DNA of 27,621 nt from a virus. The notes under the pieces are model-generated. The model had not been told where the DNA came from. It saw nothing but the letters and a program-made list of their open reading frames with translations, and did no database searches. The translations under genes were made by a program, and so were the position numbers. Positions 1 through 5,810 of the stretch are shown piece by piece (positions within the stretch are counted from its first letter, which is position 1; each line of letters starts with the position of its first letter). Location: the IMG/VR virus record IMGVR_UViG_3300002137_000339, positions 1 to 27,621 of that record. One strand, given 5' to 3'.

Positions 1-111
1 AGTCTTAGGGTCTTTTTTAGGTAAGTCTTGCGGTAAGGTGTTTTTATCAACGACAGTTATTTCGTCTAACATTGCCTGACGTATAACTTCTTTCAGTTCT
101 TTTCTTTTCAT
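1..111 (-). CDS. hypothetical protein, partial (N-terminus only)
   Basis: Minus-strand reading frame open from an ATG at 111 to the window edge, 37 codons, starting MKRKELKEVIRQAMLDEI and then turning Pro/Lys/Asp-rich. It lies 33 nt downstream of the dUTPase-like gene on the same strand, which fits continuation of the leftward gene series. The amphipathic, charged N-terminus is compatible with a helix, but no family is recognisable from so little. The start is preceded by an A-rich stretch (ACGTAAATA) and not by a Shine-Dalgarno site, as elsewhere in the window. Confidence 0.6.
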   Translation of the reverse strand, partial: MKRKELKEVIRQAMLDEITVVDKNTLPQDLPKKDPKT

Positions 112-144
112 TATTTACGTGTTGTATATCTTATAAATATGTTA

Positions 145-654
145 CTATTGTGCTTTCGCCCATGCTGTTGTACCTCCTTGGAACTGCCCGTCGTATAGCT
201 CATCTACTGCACTATTCTCATGGAATAGTATTTGACATACCCTAGCGTCTCTTTCAACGATTAACTTAACATGCACAATCATAACGGTACCCATTGTCTC
301 CGTGTGGTATCCCGGGTCCCATACAGGAGATACTATCTGCGTACCTGTTCTATATAAAGAGCTTCTATGAAGGATTAACCCTGTGTAATTCTCCGGAATG
401 TTACATCCTTCGTTGAAGGATATCGCATAAGTGCCGGGTTCAAGTATCCAACAGTCTTTTCCATCTATTTTCGTAGTTTCTATGTTTACAAAGAAGTCTG
501 GATTAACTATTGTTGTATCCTTGTATACAACTGAGCCTCCTGTTATCTTTTCTACTTTTGCTAGACTTAAATCAATTCCTACCTGTGCTGCTTTTGAATA
601 AGCAGATGGAATGATTATTCCTTTTTCTAATATTTGTTTTGCTGTTAATAACAT
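145..654 (-). CDS. dUTPase / dCTP deaminase-like nucleotide hydrolase
   Basis: 169 residues of the trimeric dUTPase/dCTP deaminase superfamily, which act on dUTP or dCTP in the cytoplasm to keep uracil out of DNA and feed dTMP synthesis. Visible signatures are the N-terminal deaminase-type opening (MLLTAKQILEKGIIIPSAY), the phosphate-binding HRSSLYRTG, the core VWDPGY and a C-terminal YDGQFQGG segment resembling the nucleotide-closing tail. In dCTP deaminases the stretch after DPG(F/Y) carries a catalytic Glu (TLE); the corresponding region here reads MGTVMIVHVK with no Glu. This favours dUTPase-type chemistry over deamination, but it is an alignment by eye. It has its own promoter, placing the ATG only 4 nt after the -7 box. 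Confidence 0.8.
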   Translation of the reverse strand: MLLTAKQILEKGIIIPSAYSKAAQVGIDLSLAKVEKITGGSVVYKDTTIVNPDFFVNIETTKIDGKDCWILEPGTYAISFNEGCNIPENYTGLILHRSSLYRTGTQIVSPVWDPGYHTETMGTVMIVHVKLIVERDARVCQILFHENSAVDELYDGQFQGGTTAWAKAQ

Positions 655-658
655 AAAT

Positions 659-690
659 GTATAATATGAAATTTAATTCTGGAATGCAAC
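659..690 (-). promoter_or_regulatory. promoter, GTTGC-N19-TATTATAC, for the dUTPase-like gene
   Basis: On the minus strand GTTGC (686-690) is followed after exactly 19 nt by TATTATAC (666-659). The ATG at 654 comes 4 nt after the box (TATTATACATTTATG), so the transcript is probably leaderless. The -33 element directly abuts the stop codon of the upstream phosphoribosyltransferase gene. Confidence 0.6.
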
Positions 691-1221
691 TTATAGGGAG
701 TAGATTGCTGGGTAGTTTCTGCAGTATCCTTTATCATCGTCACATCCATATCCGATAATCCATTCGTCATCAATTTCAAAGCCGTAATTAAAGCTAGAGA
801 TTAAAGTAGATTCCGGTACTATAGGATTCCATGTGTTTACCTTCCTCTTAACTAAAGTTACAATGTTAATAGAGGCTGGTTTTTTAACTTCCAGGTACTC
901 CGCTACTGCTTTCATAGTGTTACCTGTATCGTAGATGTCATCTACAAGGTAGATATGTTTACCTTTAGCTGCTGTTTCTAAATCCTTGGTGATTTGTATA
1001 TCGCCTTGCTTACGTTTACTGATGTAGGACTTAACTCTCATGAAGTCGCATTCAATATCGATATCTACTGCTCTTGCTAGGTCAGAGTAGAACATGAAGC
1101 ATCCGTTAAGGAGCCCTACTAGTACTACTGGGGTCTTATCTCCTCTATGTTCGTCTGCTATTTTTTTAGCTAATATCCTAGTCTGTATCTGGATATTTTT
1201 TTCTGTTATTAGCTCTGTCAT
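691..1221 (-). CDS. hypoxanthine/guanine-type phosphoribosyltransferase
   Basis: 176 residues of the type I phosphoribosyltransferase fold. The PRPP-binding loop with its two acidic residues is YLVDDIYDTGNTM (residues 91-103), preceded by the substrate loop FMRVKSY (60-66). The C-terminal part (GFEIDDEWIIGYG then YRN-like CRNYPAIYSL) matches the hood region of hypoxanthine-guanine phosphoribosyltransferases, where FEIPDxFVVGYG binds the purine. The expected reaction is purine base plus PRPP to the nucleoside monophosphate. It is third in the QueE-nuclease-PRTase unit, so it may serve purine salvage; a deazapurine substrate is conceivable but unsupported by sequence. The start at 1221 lies 25 nt after the preceding stop. 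Confidence 0.88.
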   Translation of the reverse strand: MTELITEKNIQIQTRILAKKIADEHRGDKTPVVLVGLLNGCFMFYSDLARAVDIDIECDFMRVKSYISKRKQGDIQITKDLETAAKGKHIYLVDDIYDTGNTMKAVAEYLEVKKPASINIVTLVKRKVNTWNPIVPESTLISSFNYGFEIDDEWIIGYGCDDDKGYCRNYPAIYSL

Positions 1222-1245
1222 GTTTTTCCGGTATAATATCGTCTG

Positions 1246-1839
1246 TTAGTTTACCAGGAATGTAGACCAGTCTGATCCTGATACATCTGAGTTTGGGAAG
1301 TAGAAGGTAAACTTCTTACTGCCGCACCAAATTGTTTTTGTGAACCCTACAGGGACTAGAGCTCCAGTCTTTAACCAGTTTTGAGGCTTATCCTCGAAAT
1401 GACAGGTTATAACAACTGCAACTAAGGGGTATACTTTAGCTAGGTCTCTTTCAAACCGCTCTAATTCTTTCCAAGGCCCTCTATTTAATCCTTGATGCTG
1501 CAAAGCACAATTTACGTAGCTGAAGGTTTGTTTTAATGTTGGTATGTCGCAGTTAAAGTCTGCTGCAGGTGCCATATGACCTTTGTCCCATACATTGTTT
1601 GCATAGTCGTCATTATCTGAAGTTTTAACACCGGATGGTTTATAAAAGTCCATTCCTGCTCTATCTGCAGTTCCGGTAGGACATTTAACTGTATAAGCTA
1701 CTTCTAAAGGTTGCTGATAGACTTCGGAGTATATTGCTGTGAATATCTCAGTTTTTACCGTCCTTACTGTTTGTGCCGATAACGTACCCCAGAAGGATAC
1801 CGAAAATAAGAATAAACATATTTTTTTTATATTATACAT
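1246..1839 (-). CDS. exported DNA/RNA non-specific endonuclease (NUC family)
   Basis: 197 residues. An N-terminal signal peptide (KK, then a hydrophobic stretch ending near LSAQ at residue 23) sends it across the inner membrane. The NUC/endonuclease G signature is present: WDKGHMAPAADF at about 85-96 corresponds to the DRGH motif with the general-base His, and the metal-binding Asn region is LNRGPWKELE at about 118-127. Family members need Mg2+ and cut single- and double-stranded DNA and RNA. Its ATG overlaps the queE stop by 8 nt, so the two are co-transcribed and probably translationally coupled. A periplasmic or secreted nuclease in a phage could degrade incoming competitor DNA or released host DNA; this role is inferred. 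Confidence 0.88.
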   Translation of the reverse strand: MYNIKKICLFLFSVSFWGTLSAQTVRTVKTEIFTAIYSEVYQQPLEVAYTVKCPTGTADRAGMDFYKPSGVKTSDNDDYANNVWDKGHMAPAADFNCDIPTLKQTFSYVNCALQHQGLNRGPWKELERFERDLAKVYPLVAVVITCHFEDKPQNWLKTGALVPVGFTKTIWCGSKKFTFYFPNSDVSGSDWSTFLVN

Positions 1840-2665
1840 ATCTTTGTTTTGAGAATGCCATTATATGAGCTCTTCCTGTAAATTTGTATCCCCTATCTCG
1901 ACACATATTCATTACTACTGGGTATGATTCAAATAAAGGTTCTCTATCGTCTCCTGCTGGCATGCACCATACTTTATCTCTTGCGAAGGTAAATACCTCT
2001 TCTCTAGTTTCGAAGTTCTTATACTTAAGTTCAAATAAGGCATCAGCAAGATTCTCAAGGAACTGCTCAAATTCAGGTAGCATTGAGAGATCTTTGTCGA
2101 TTACAGGCTTTAGATGAAAGTCTTTATGGTAGACTATTGATTGAGCTATTGCATCGACGTTTAATCTTAATCTGTTATGAATCTTAATCATACCTTCATC
2201 TACTACCTTTCCCTGTGGAGTTAGAATACCAACTACAGGTACACTATTACTAAATTTAGGACTAATAGAGAGTAGGTCGATCTTATGATCTGTCTCTAGG
2301 TAGTGAGATCCTTCTGTCTCTATAGTTATTACTATTCCTCTTTCGTTTGCAAAGTGAGTTAATTCATTTACTATAGCAGGATGCATAGTTGGAGATCCTC
2401 CTGTTAACATCATCTCCTTAATGTAGGGGTGCTTATCGTACATCTCCACGATATCACTAAACTTATACATTCCTTTTTCAGGTGCTATAGAGGTTTGCCA
2501 ACTATCGCACCACCCTCCTTCTCCGAAATGGCACCTATGTGTACATCCCGTCGTTCTAATAACTACTGTTGGATATCCTTGCCTCGACCCTTCGCTTTGG
2601 ACTGCGGTGTATAGTTCTAGTACGGGGAGTACTTTATTAAAATCTTCTACTCTTTTTAATGCCAT
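1832..2665 (-). CDS. queE: QueE-like 7-carboxy-7-deazaguanine synthase (radical SAM)
   Basis: 277 residues. QueE converts 6-carboxytetrahydropterin to 7-carboxy-7-deazaguanine (CDG) by radical SAM chemistry. Supporting features: EGSRQGYPTVVIR before the cluster, cluster cysteines C41, C45 and C53 (GCTHRC ... GGWCD), the SAM-binding LTGGSP, IETEGS, SPKF, and the C-terminal WCMPAGDD and GRAHIMAF segments typical of QueE. The cluster spacing is CX3CX7C, not the usual CX3CX2C, because of an inserted HFGEGG-like loop. It is longer than compact QueE enzymes. First gene of a unit with the exported nuclease and the phosphoribosyltransferase, and driven by its own promoter. QueD, QueC and QueF lie 3-7 kb away in other units. 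Confidence 0.88.
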   Translation of the reverse strand: MALKRVEDFNKVLPVLELYTAVQSEGSRQGYPTVVIRTTGCTHRCHFGEGGWCDSWQTSIAPEKGMYKFSDIVEMYDKHPYIKEMMLTGGSPTMHPAIVNELTHFANERGIVITIETEGSHYLETDHKIDLLSISPKFSNSVPVVGILTPQGKVVDEGMIKIHNRLRLNVDAIAQSIVYHKDFHLKPVIDKDLSMLPEFEQFLENLADALFELKYKNFETREEVFTFARDKVWCMPAGDDREPLFESYPVVMNMCRDRGYKFTGRAHIMAFSKQRYV

Positions 2666-2685
2666 TTATCTTATCTTTTATTACG

Positions 2686-2717
2686 TTAATATAGTATCTA
2701 TTTTTTAAATTTGCAAC
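2686..2717 (-). promoter_or_regulatory. promoter, GTTGC-N19-TATATTAA, for queE
   Basis: GTTGC at 2717-2713 and TATATT at 2693-2688 on the minus strand, separated by exactly 19 nt, with the queE ATG about 20 nt further downstream after an A-rich leader. Same spacing as eleven other elements in the window. Confidence 0.62.
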
Positions 2718-2754
2718 TTTCAAAATGATAAAACTTGAAAGCTGATCCTCTGCT

Positions 2755-2976
2755 TTAATTGCTGGGTGTGATTGTATATTCTTTCCATTCTCTGACTCTG
2801 CCTAAAACTATATGCCTTGAATATAACTGCTTTGTATCTGGATTGATTGCAAATTCAAATCGAGAATATGTATTGATTAGATTTTCATCATCATATACTA
2901 GAATATCATTGCGAAACGATTCTGTAAGTTGATGATCATTAATGTTTTGTTTTGTTAGAACAACTAAATTTTCCAT
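2755..2976 (-). CDS. hypothetical protein, 73 aa
   Basis: Small soluble protein, starting MENLVVLTKQNINDHQLTE and ending in TITPSN. No recognised domain, membrane segment or cysteine cluster. It is the last of three small genes (84, 79 and 73 residues) transcribed together from the promoter at 3531-3562, with gaps of 12 and 23 nt. The upstream sequence is A/T-rich and shared in part with that of the 79-residue gene, suggesting cassette-like duplication of intergenic sequence. Function unknown. Confidence 0.7.
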   Translation of the reverse strand: MENLVVLTKQNINDHQLTESFRNDILVYDDENLINTYSRFEFAINPDTKQLYSRHIVLGRVREWKEYTITPSN

Positions 2977-2988
2977 AATTTATATTTT

Positions 2989-3228
2989 TTAATTTGATAA
3001 TGGTGCTTTAATTTCTATTCTATAATCTCTAATTTCAGATGCCATTTCATATTCTTCAATTTCAGGTAAAATAGCAAATTTTTCCATATCTTCTAATAAC
3101 TTATCAAAATCCCCTCCAAACTTATCCAATTGATTTTGGAGAAATAATTTTTCATCCATAGGAATATTTGAATTATAAATTTCAGGATGCATTTTGTCTT
3201 TATATAACAATCTTGTATAGTATTCCAT
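2989..3228 (-). CDS. hypothetical protein, 79 aa
   Basis: Small acidic protein (MEYYTRLLYKDKMHPEIYN...) with a central helical, Asp/Glu/Lys-rich segment (NQLDKFGGDFDKLLEDMEKF) and the C-terminus KAPLSN. No family recognised. Its 3' end contains one copy of a 23-nt repeat whose second copy lies between this gene and the 84-residue gene upstream. Middle gene of a three-gene unit of small unknown proteins; such sets in phages often encode early host-takeover factors, but nothing in the sequence shows that here. Confidence 0.7.
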   Translation of the reverse strand: MEYYTRLLYKDKMHPEIYNSNIPMDEKLFLQNQLDKFGGDFDKLLEDMEKFAILPEIEEYEMASEIRDYRIEIKAPLSN

Positions 3229-3257
3229 AATTTTAATTTGATAAAGGTGCTTTAATT
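2991..3257. repeat. pair of 23-nt direct repeats at 2991-3013 and 3235-3257
   Basis: The plus strand reads aatttgataatggtgcttta (2991 onward) and aatttgataaaggtgcttta (3235 onward), each continuing with att: 22 of 23 identical. The first copy encodes the last residues of the 79-residue protein plus its stop; the second is mostly intergenic and enters the 3' end of the 84-residue gene. Both sit next to a start codon context ATTATGGAA, so the duplicated piece is a gene-junction segment. Confidence 0.7.
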
Positions 3258-3506
3258 GTTGGGTGAGATTCCTAACTCTTTTAATTGTTTAGGTGTTAAT
3301 GTTTTAATTGGCTCAGGTTCTACAAACTTTGGATGAGTTCTTTTTATTGGTTCTTTCTTAAAGAAGTATCCTGATATATCTACATAACGAAGTAATTCCT
3401 TATCTCCTTCGATTGTAATTATTCCATTGGATGCTTTAAGCATTGCAATTTTATATCCAAATTTATTGGATATCCAGTTGATAAATTTTATGTGTATTCT
3501 ATTCAT
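3252..3506 (-). CDS. hypothetical protein, 84 aa
   Basis: Small basic protein. The N-terminal half (HIKFINWISNKFGYKIAML) is amphipathic and may touch membrane or nucleic acid; the C-terminal half is Pro/Lys-rich (KRTHPKFVEPEPIKTLTPKQ) and ends GISPNN. No family recognised. First gene after the promoter at 3531-3562, with an untranslated leader of roughly 20-25 nt that is nearly all A and T. The rest of the unit is two further small unknown proteins. Confidence 0.7.
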   Translation of the reverse strand: MNRIHIKFINWISNKFGYKIAMLKASNGIITIEGDKELLRYVDISGYFFKKEPIKRTHPKFVEPEPIKTLTPKQLKELGISPNN

Positions 3507-3530
3507 AACTTATATTTTTTTATTACCTCG

Positions 3531-3562
3531 TAAATATACGAAGTACTTCTTAGAAAACCAAC
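3531..3562 (-). promoter_or_regulatory. promoter, GTTGG-N19-TATATTTA, for the three small genes
   Basis: GTTGG at 3562-3558 and TATATT at 3538-3533 on the minus strand, exactly 19 nt apart. The -33 element lies directly downstream of the stop codon of the 189-residue gene (stop at 3564), so this promoter starts a new unit at the end of the previous one. Confidence 0.6.
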
Positions 3563-3563
3563 T

Positions 3564-4133
3564 CTATAGGGGAGATCCCATAAGTGTTTTTGTATGACTT
3601 GTCCCTCCAATTTTACGATCGTAGGTTCCATCATCATTTACTGTAAACTCTTTACCTTTTAATACTCTTCTAATTGTAACCTCATCTGTAACAATAGGAA
3701 TACCTGCTTCAACAAATATATCTTTTATTCTTCCGGATACTTCAATATAGAATCCCGGTTTTTTTAACTTATCGATTTTGTAAGTTAACATTTTACGTTT
3801 AGCAGGAGATGTTCCATCATGTCCTGATGCTACAAATTTAGTACCTGTTTGATCTTTCGGTTTAGCTACATTTACAACATCTATTCCGGGATCGTCGTCA
3901 AAGTCTATTACTTCGTACTCGTTATCTCCTTCAGATCCAGTTACATCATCTGGTGATTTATAATTGGAGTGGCCTCCAATATACTCATATGCAATTTTAA
4001 TTAGTCCAAAAATATCATCTTTATAATCTTCTAACTCTTGTTGGGAAAGGGTTACCCATTTGCCTTTAGGTAGTTCTGCCTCTAAGAGTAGTGGATTGTT
4101 AGATAAGTATTTTTTTAAATCGAAATTATCCAT
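3564..4133 (-). CDS. MDNFDLKKYL-leader protein 1 (189 aa, unknown function)
   Basis: 189 residues. The first ten, MDNFDLKKYL, are identical to those of the next two genes upstream, while the bodies are unrelated. After the leader comes LLLEAE (residues 15-20), with an L-x-E site at 16-18. The body has the features of a folded globular domain: IAYEYIGGHSNYKSPDDV, an acidic patch IDFDDDPGID, FVASGHDGTSPAKR and a C-terminal KTLMGSPL. It gives a faint impression of the acetyltransferase-like phage proteins that carry IGGH and GHDG segments, but I cannot assign it. The leader may be a targeting or maturation signal like the capsid-targeting sequence of T4 internal proteins. Last gene in its unit, one base after the preceding stop. 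Confidence 0.75.
   Translation of the reverse strand: MDNFDLKKYLSNNPLLLEAELPKGKWVTLSQQELEDYKDDIFGLIKIAYEYIGGHSNYKSPDDVTGSEGDNEYEVIDFDDDPGIDVVNVAKPKDQTGTKFVASGHDGTSPAKRKMLTYKIDKLKKPGFYIEVSGRIKDIFVEAGIPIVTDEVTIRRVLKGKEFTVNDDGTYDRKIGGTSHTKTLMGSPL
4101..4133 (-). repeat. leader repeat copy 1 (encodes MDNFDLKKYL)
   Basis: 33 nt starting at the ATG, nearly identical to 4438-4470 and 4852-4884 (ATGGATAATTTCGATTTAAA, then AAAATACTTA). Unlike copies 2 and 3, identity does not extend upstream of the start codon. Confidence 0.85.
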
Positions 4134-4134
4134 A

Positions 4135-4470
4135 TTATTTTAATTTCCGTTCATTTAAAGTACTTCTATATAATTCAAGGGCTCTTTTTAAAGTATCTTT
4201 TACTTCTTCTTTATCAAGTTTATGGAATGATGATTGGTTGTTTACATCAAGACGGGTTAATTGTAATTCGTTATCTAAACCAACTCCTTGATATCCCTGC
4301 TCTTTAGCTACAGTTGCTCTTGTAAATCTATTTAAAGAAGAAATTAGATCTCTATGCAAGTTATATGGATTTTCTATATCTTTTAATTTGATAAGTTGAT
4401 ACATAGATCCTTTATCTTCTTCATTTAACTTATTCTTAGCTAAGTATTTTTTTAAATCGAAGTTATCCAT
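4135..4470 (-). CDS. MDNFDLKKYL-leader protein 2 (111 aa, unknown function)
   Basis: 111 residues starting MDNFDLKKYLAKNKLNEEDK, i.e. the shared leader followed by an L-N-E site at residues 15-17. The rest is charged and helical (LIKLKDIENPYNLHRDLISS, RATVAKEQGYQGVGLDNELQ, KEEVKDTLKRALELYRSTLN) with no recognised domain and no cysteine. The gene is one base from its upstream and downstream neighbours' boundaries, so all three leader genes are translated from one mRNA. The small size, charge and common N-terminus are what would be expected of proteins packaged inside a prohead and trimmed there, but this is only a hypothesis. Confidence 0.75.
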   Translation of the reverse strand: MDNFDLKKYLAKNKLNEEDKGSMYQLIKLKDIENPYNLHRDLISSLNRFTRATVAKEQGYQGVGLDNELQLTRLDVNNQSSFHKLDKEEVKDTLKRALELYRSTLNERKLK

Positions 4471-4485
4471 TTATGTATTTGTTAT
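4438..4485 (-). repeat. leader repeat copy 2, including 15 nt upstream of the ATG
   Basis: 48 nt, 47 of 48 identical to 4852-4899. It contains ATAACAAATACATAA directly before the ATG and then the codons for MDNFDLKKYLA. The upstream part also encodes the C-terminal residues and stop of the 137-residue protein, so the repeat crosses a gene boundary. Confidence 0.85.
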
Positions 4486-4884
4486 TTTTTTAATTTTATC
4501 TTTCCACCATTCGGTGATGTAAGGAATAAACTTATCTTTTCCAGATTGTAACATCCACCATTGACTGGAACCTGTAAAGTTATGATTCTTAACAGCCTTA
4601 CCGGAAGGATCCATTAATGTAGTTGTTATACCATTTAACATAGGATTTTCTTCACTAACGGTATCACTGTATCCTTTTACTCCTGGGTCTCTAAAGTAGT
4701 AGGTTGTGGTGATTTTTAATTTATATCCGTTATCAAGATTTATTACATCAATAGTATCAAAATTATGATTAATAACATCCGTGCCTACTTCTACATCACG
4801 TTGGTTTATTCTCTCACTTGAATACTGCTCTTCTTTTAATAACTTTCCTTCAGCTAAGTATTTTTTTAAATCGAAATTATCCAT
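4471..4884 (-). CDS. MDNFDLKKYL-leader protein 3 (137 aa, unknown function)
   Basis: 137 residues starting MDNFDLKKYLAEGKLLKEEQ: shared leader, an L-A-E site at 10-12 and an L-K-E site at 16-18. The body is predicted mostly beta (VINLDNGYKLKITTTYYFRD, GITTTLMDPSGK, FTGSSQWWMLQSGKDKF) and ends in a basic helix (WWKDKIKKITNT). No family recognised. The start overlaps the 3' end of the esterase gene by 8 nt. The C-terminal codons, stop and following start are the duplicated 48-nt segment also found at 4852-4899, so this gene and its downstream neighbour appear to have arisen by insertion or replacement at a common junction. Confidence 0.75.
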   Translation of the reverse strand: MDNFDLKKYLAEGKLLKEEQYSSERINQRDVEVGTDVINHNFDTIDVINLDNGYKLKITTTYYFRDPGVKGYSDTVSEENPMLNGITTTLMDPSGKAVKNHNFTGSSQWWMLQSGKDKFIPYITEWWKDKIKKITNT

Positions 4885-4899
4885 TTATGTATTTGTTAT
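4852..4899 (-). repeat. leader repeat copy 3, including 15 nt upstream of the ATG
   Basis: 47 of 48 nt identical to 4438-4485. Here the 15 nt before the ATG encode the last residues of the esterase (in the phrase NIYNKYING) in a different reading frame from copy 2. The nucleotide identity across two different reading frames shows that the segment moved as DNA and is not conserved only for its protein. Confidence 0.85.
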
Positions 4900-5362
4900 A
4901 TATGTTAATAAATATGTCAAAAGGTGTTTTATGTGCCATTCCTTCAACTTCCTCTATTATAAACCTAGTATCACCTTGAAGCATTTCTTTAGTCCGTTCA
5001 GGATCTATAACTTTATCCTCTTTTCCTAATACTACGATTTGACGTTCATGAAATGAAGTATCAAAACTTAAAATAAAGGTATCTAAATCCGGTTCAAAAC
5101 TACGACTATGGAGTGCTGGGTTTAATAAGATAGCAGGTAAGTTAAATGCTTTAGCAAATTCATGAGCAACATATCCTCCCATACTACTACCGATAAGTAA
5201 ATCCGGTTTGAATTCTATTATTATGTTATAAACTTTACTATGTAAATCTTCATCACGGTAGTCCATAGCAGGAGCATAAACACAAGCTTGACCTGCTAGA
5301 AAACCAACTTTTTCCCCACCTTGCTTACTTTCAAGGCCGTGGAGGTATAATATCCTTTTCAT
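4877..5362 (-). CDS. YqiA/UPF0227-like alpha/beta-hydrolase (esterase)
   Basis: 161 residues with a compact alpha/beta-hydrolase fold. N-terminal strand and oxyanion region ILYLHGLESKQG; nucleophile elbow GSSMGGY (Ser at about residue 60); a following ILLNPAL segment typical of the YqiA group; acid residue in GKEDKVIDP; and a His near the end in GMAHKTPF. A complete Ser-Asp-His triad is therefore visible. Relatives hydrolyse short acyl esters in the cytoplasm; the natural substrate is unknown. Its stop overlaps the start of the first leader-peptide gene by 8 nt, and its ATG follows the 82-residue gene by one base. What a phage gains from it is unclear. Confidence 0.85.
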   Translation of the reverse strand: MKRILYLHGLESKQGGEKVGFLAGQACVYAPAMDYRDEDLHSKVYNIIIEFKPDLLIGSSMGGYVAHEFAKAFNLPAILLNPALHSRSFEPDLDTFILSFDTSFHERQIVVLGKEDKVIDPERTKEMLQGDTRFIIEEVEGMAHKTPFDIFINIYNKYING

Positions 5363-5363
5363 A

Positions 5364-5612
5364 TTAAATCCCTACCTCCATTTCGTATTGACGTTTTTCA
5401 TGATCATGCTCACTATAAACATGTAAGTTTAAATACTCACCGTATTTACTATACTCTCCTACGTAGCAGAAATTAGTTTTTTCTGTTGCATCATAAGCAA
5501 TGATGAAATTATATTCATCTTTAGTAACATACTCTTTAGTATTTACTAAAGTTTGAAAATGATTAAACTCTTGAAGGGCTTCGAATTCGGTGTAGTTTGT
5601 TTGATCTGTCAT
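5364..5612 (-). CDS. hypothetical protein, 82 aa
   Basis: Small acidic protein (MTDQTNYTEFEALQEFNHFQ ... YEMEVGI), rich in Tyr, Glu and His, with one cysteine and no membrane segment. No family recognised. It is the first gene of the unit leading into the esterase and the three leader-peptide genes, directly downstream of the terminator/promoter composite at 5632-5668, which gives an mRNA leader of roughly 15-20 nt. Confidence 0.72.
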   Translation of the reverse strand: MTDQTNYTEFEALQEFNHFQTLVNTKEYVTKDEYNFIIAYDATEKTNFCYVGEYSKYGEYLNLHVYSEHDHEKRQYEMEVGI

Positions 5613-5631
5613 AACTCTTATTATCTATACC

Positions 5632-5663
5632 TAAAGATACGAAGAAAGGCCTGCAGAAGCAAG
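5632..5663 (-). promoter_or_regulatory. promoter, CTTGC-N19-TATCTTTA, embedded in a terminator hairpin
   Basis: CTTGC at 5663-5659 is followed by 19 nt and TATCTTTA at 5639-5632, then the 82-residue gene's ATG at 5612. The CTTGC is part of the left arm of the hairpin at 5645-5668, so termination of the que unit and re-initiation of the next unit use overlapping bases. The same layout occurs at 23579-23614. Confidence 0.58.
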
Positions 5664-5668
5664 CCTTT
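5645..5668 (-). terminator. intrinsic terminator hairpin after the queC-queD unit
   Basis: Minus strand: AAAGGCTTGC, loop TTCT, GCAGGCCTTT, a 10-bp stem with one T-G wobble, starting directly after the stop of the 45-residue gene. The minus-strand T-run is short (TTTCTT); on the plus strand the same hairpin is followed by a longer T-run, but no plus-strand genes are seen. Confidence 0.55.
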
Positions 5669-5669
5669 T

Positions 5670-5807
5670 TTAGTTTTTTTTCCGATCTTTAAGTGATTTT
5701 TCTCCGAGTATAGTCATGTTTTGTAACATCCGAAAGAGGTACTTCTCATCTTCTTTTGTGAAGCCGTCTTTAGGTTCTTGCATTTCCCAATCGTCTTCGT
5801 TTTCCAT
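5670..5807 (-). CDS. small acidic protein, 45 aa
   Basis: A short reading frame fills the space between queD and the terminator: MENEDDWEMQEPKDGFTKED, continuing EKYLFRMLQNMTILGEKSLK and DRKKN, then TAA. Its ATG is 4 nt after the queD stop and its stop lies 2 nt before the hairpin. That fit between two boundaries, plus the strong acidic-to-basic charge pattern, supports a real gene. The second half could form an amphipathic helix. No family recognised. Confidence 0.6.
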   Translation of the reverse strand: MENEDDWEMQEPKDGFTKEDEKYLFRMLQNMTILGEKSLKDRKKN

Positions 5808-5810
5808 TAC

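Noticed and set aside
122-135. TATAAGATA upstream of the left-edge gene as a late promoter.
   Set aside because: Only one other copy (near 19105-19113) was seen, the surrounding spacing differs, and such A/T-rich 9-mers are expected by chance; kept only as a hint in the late-operon finding.
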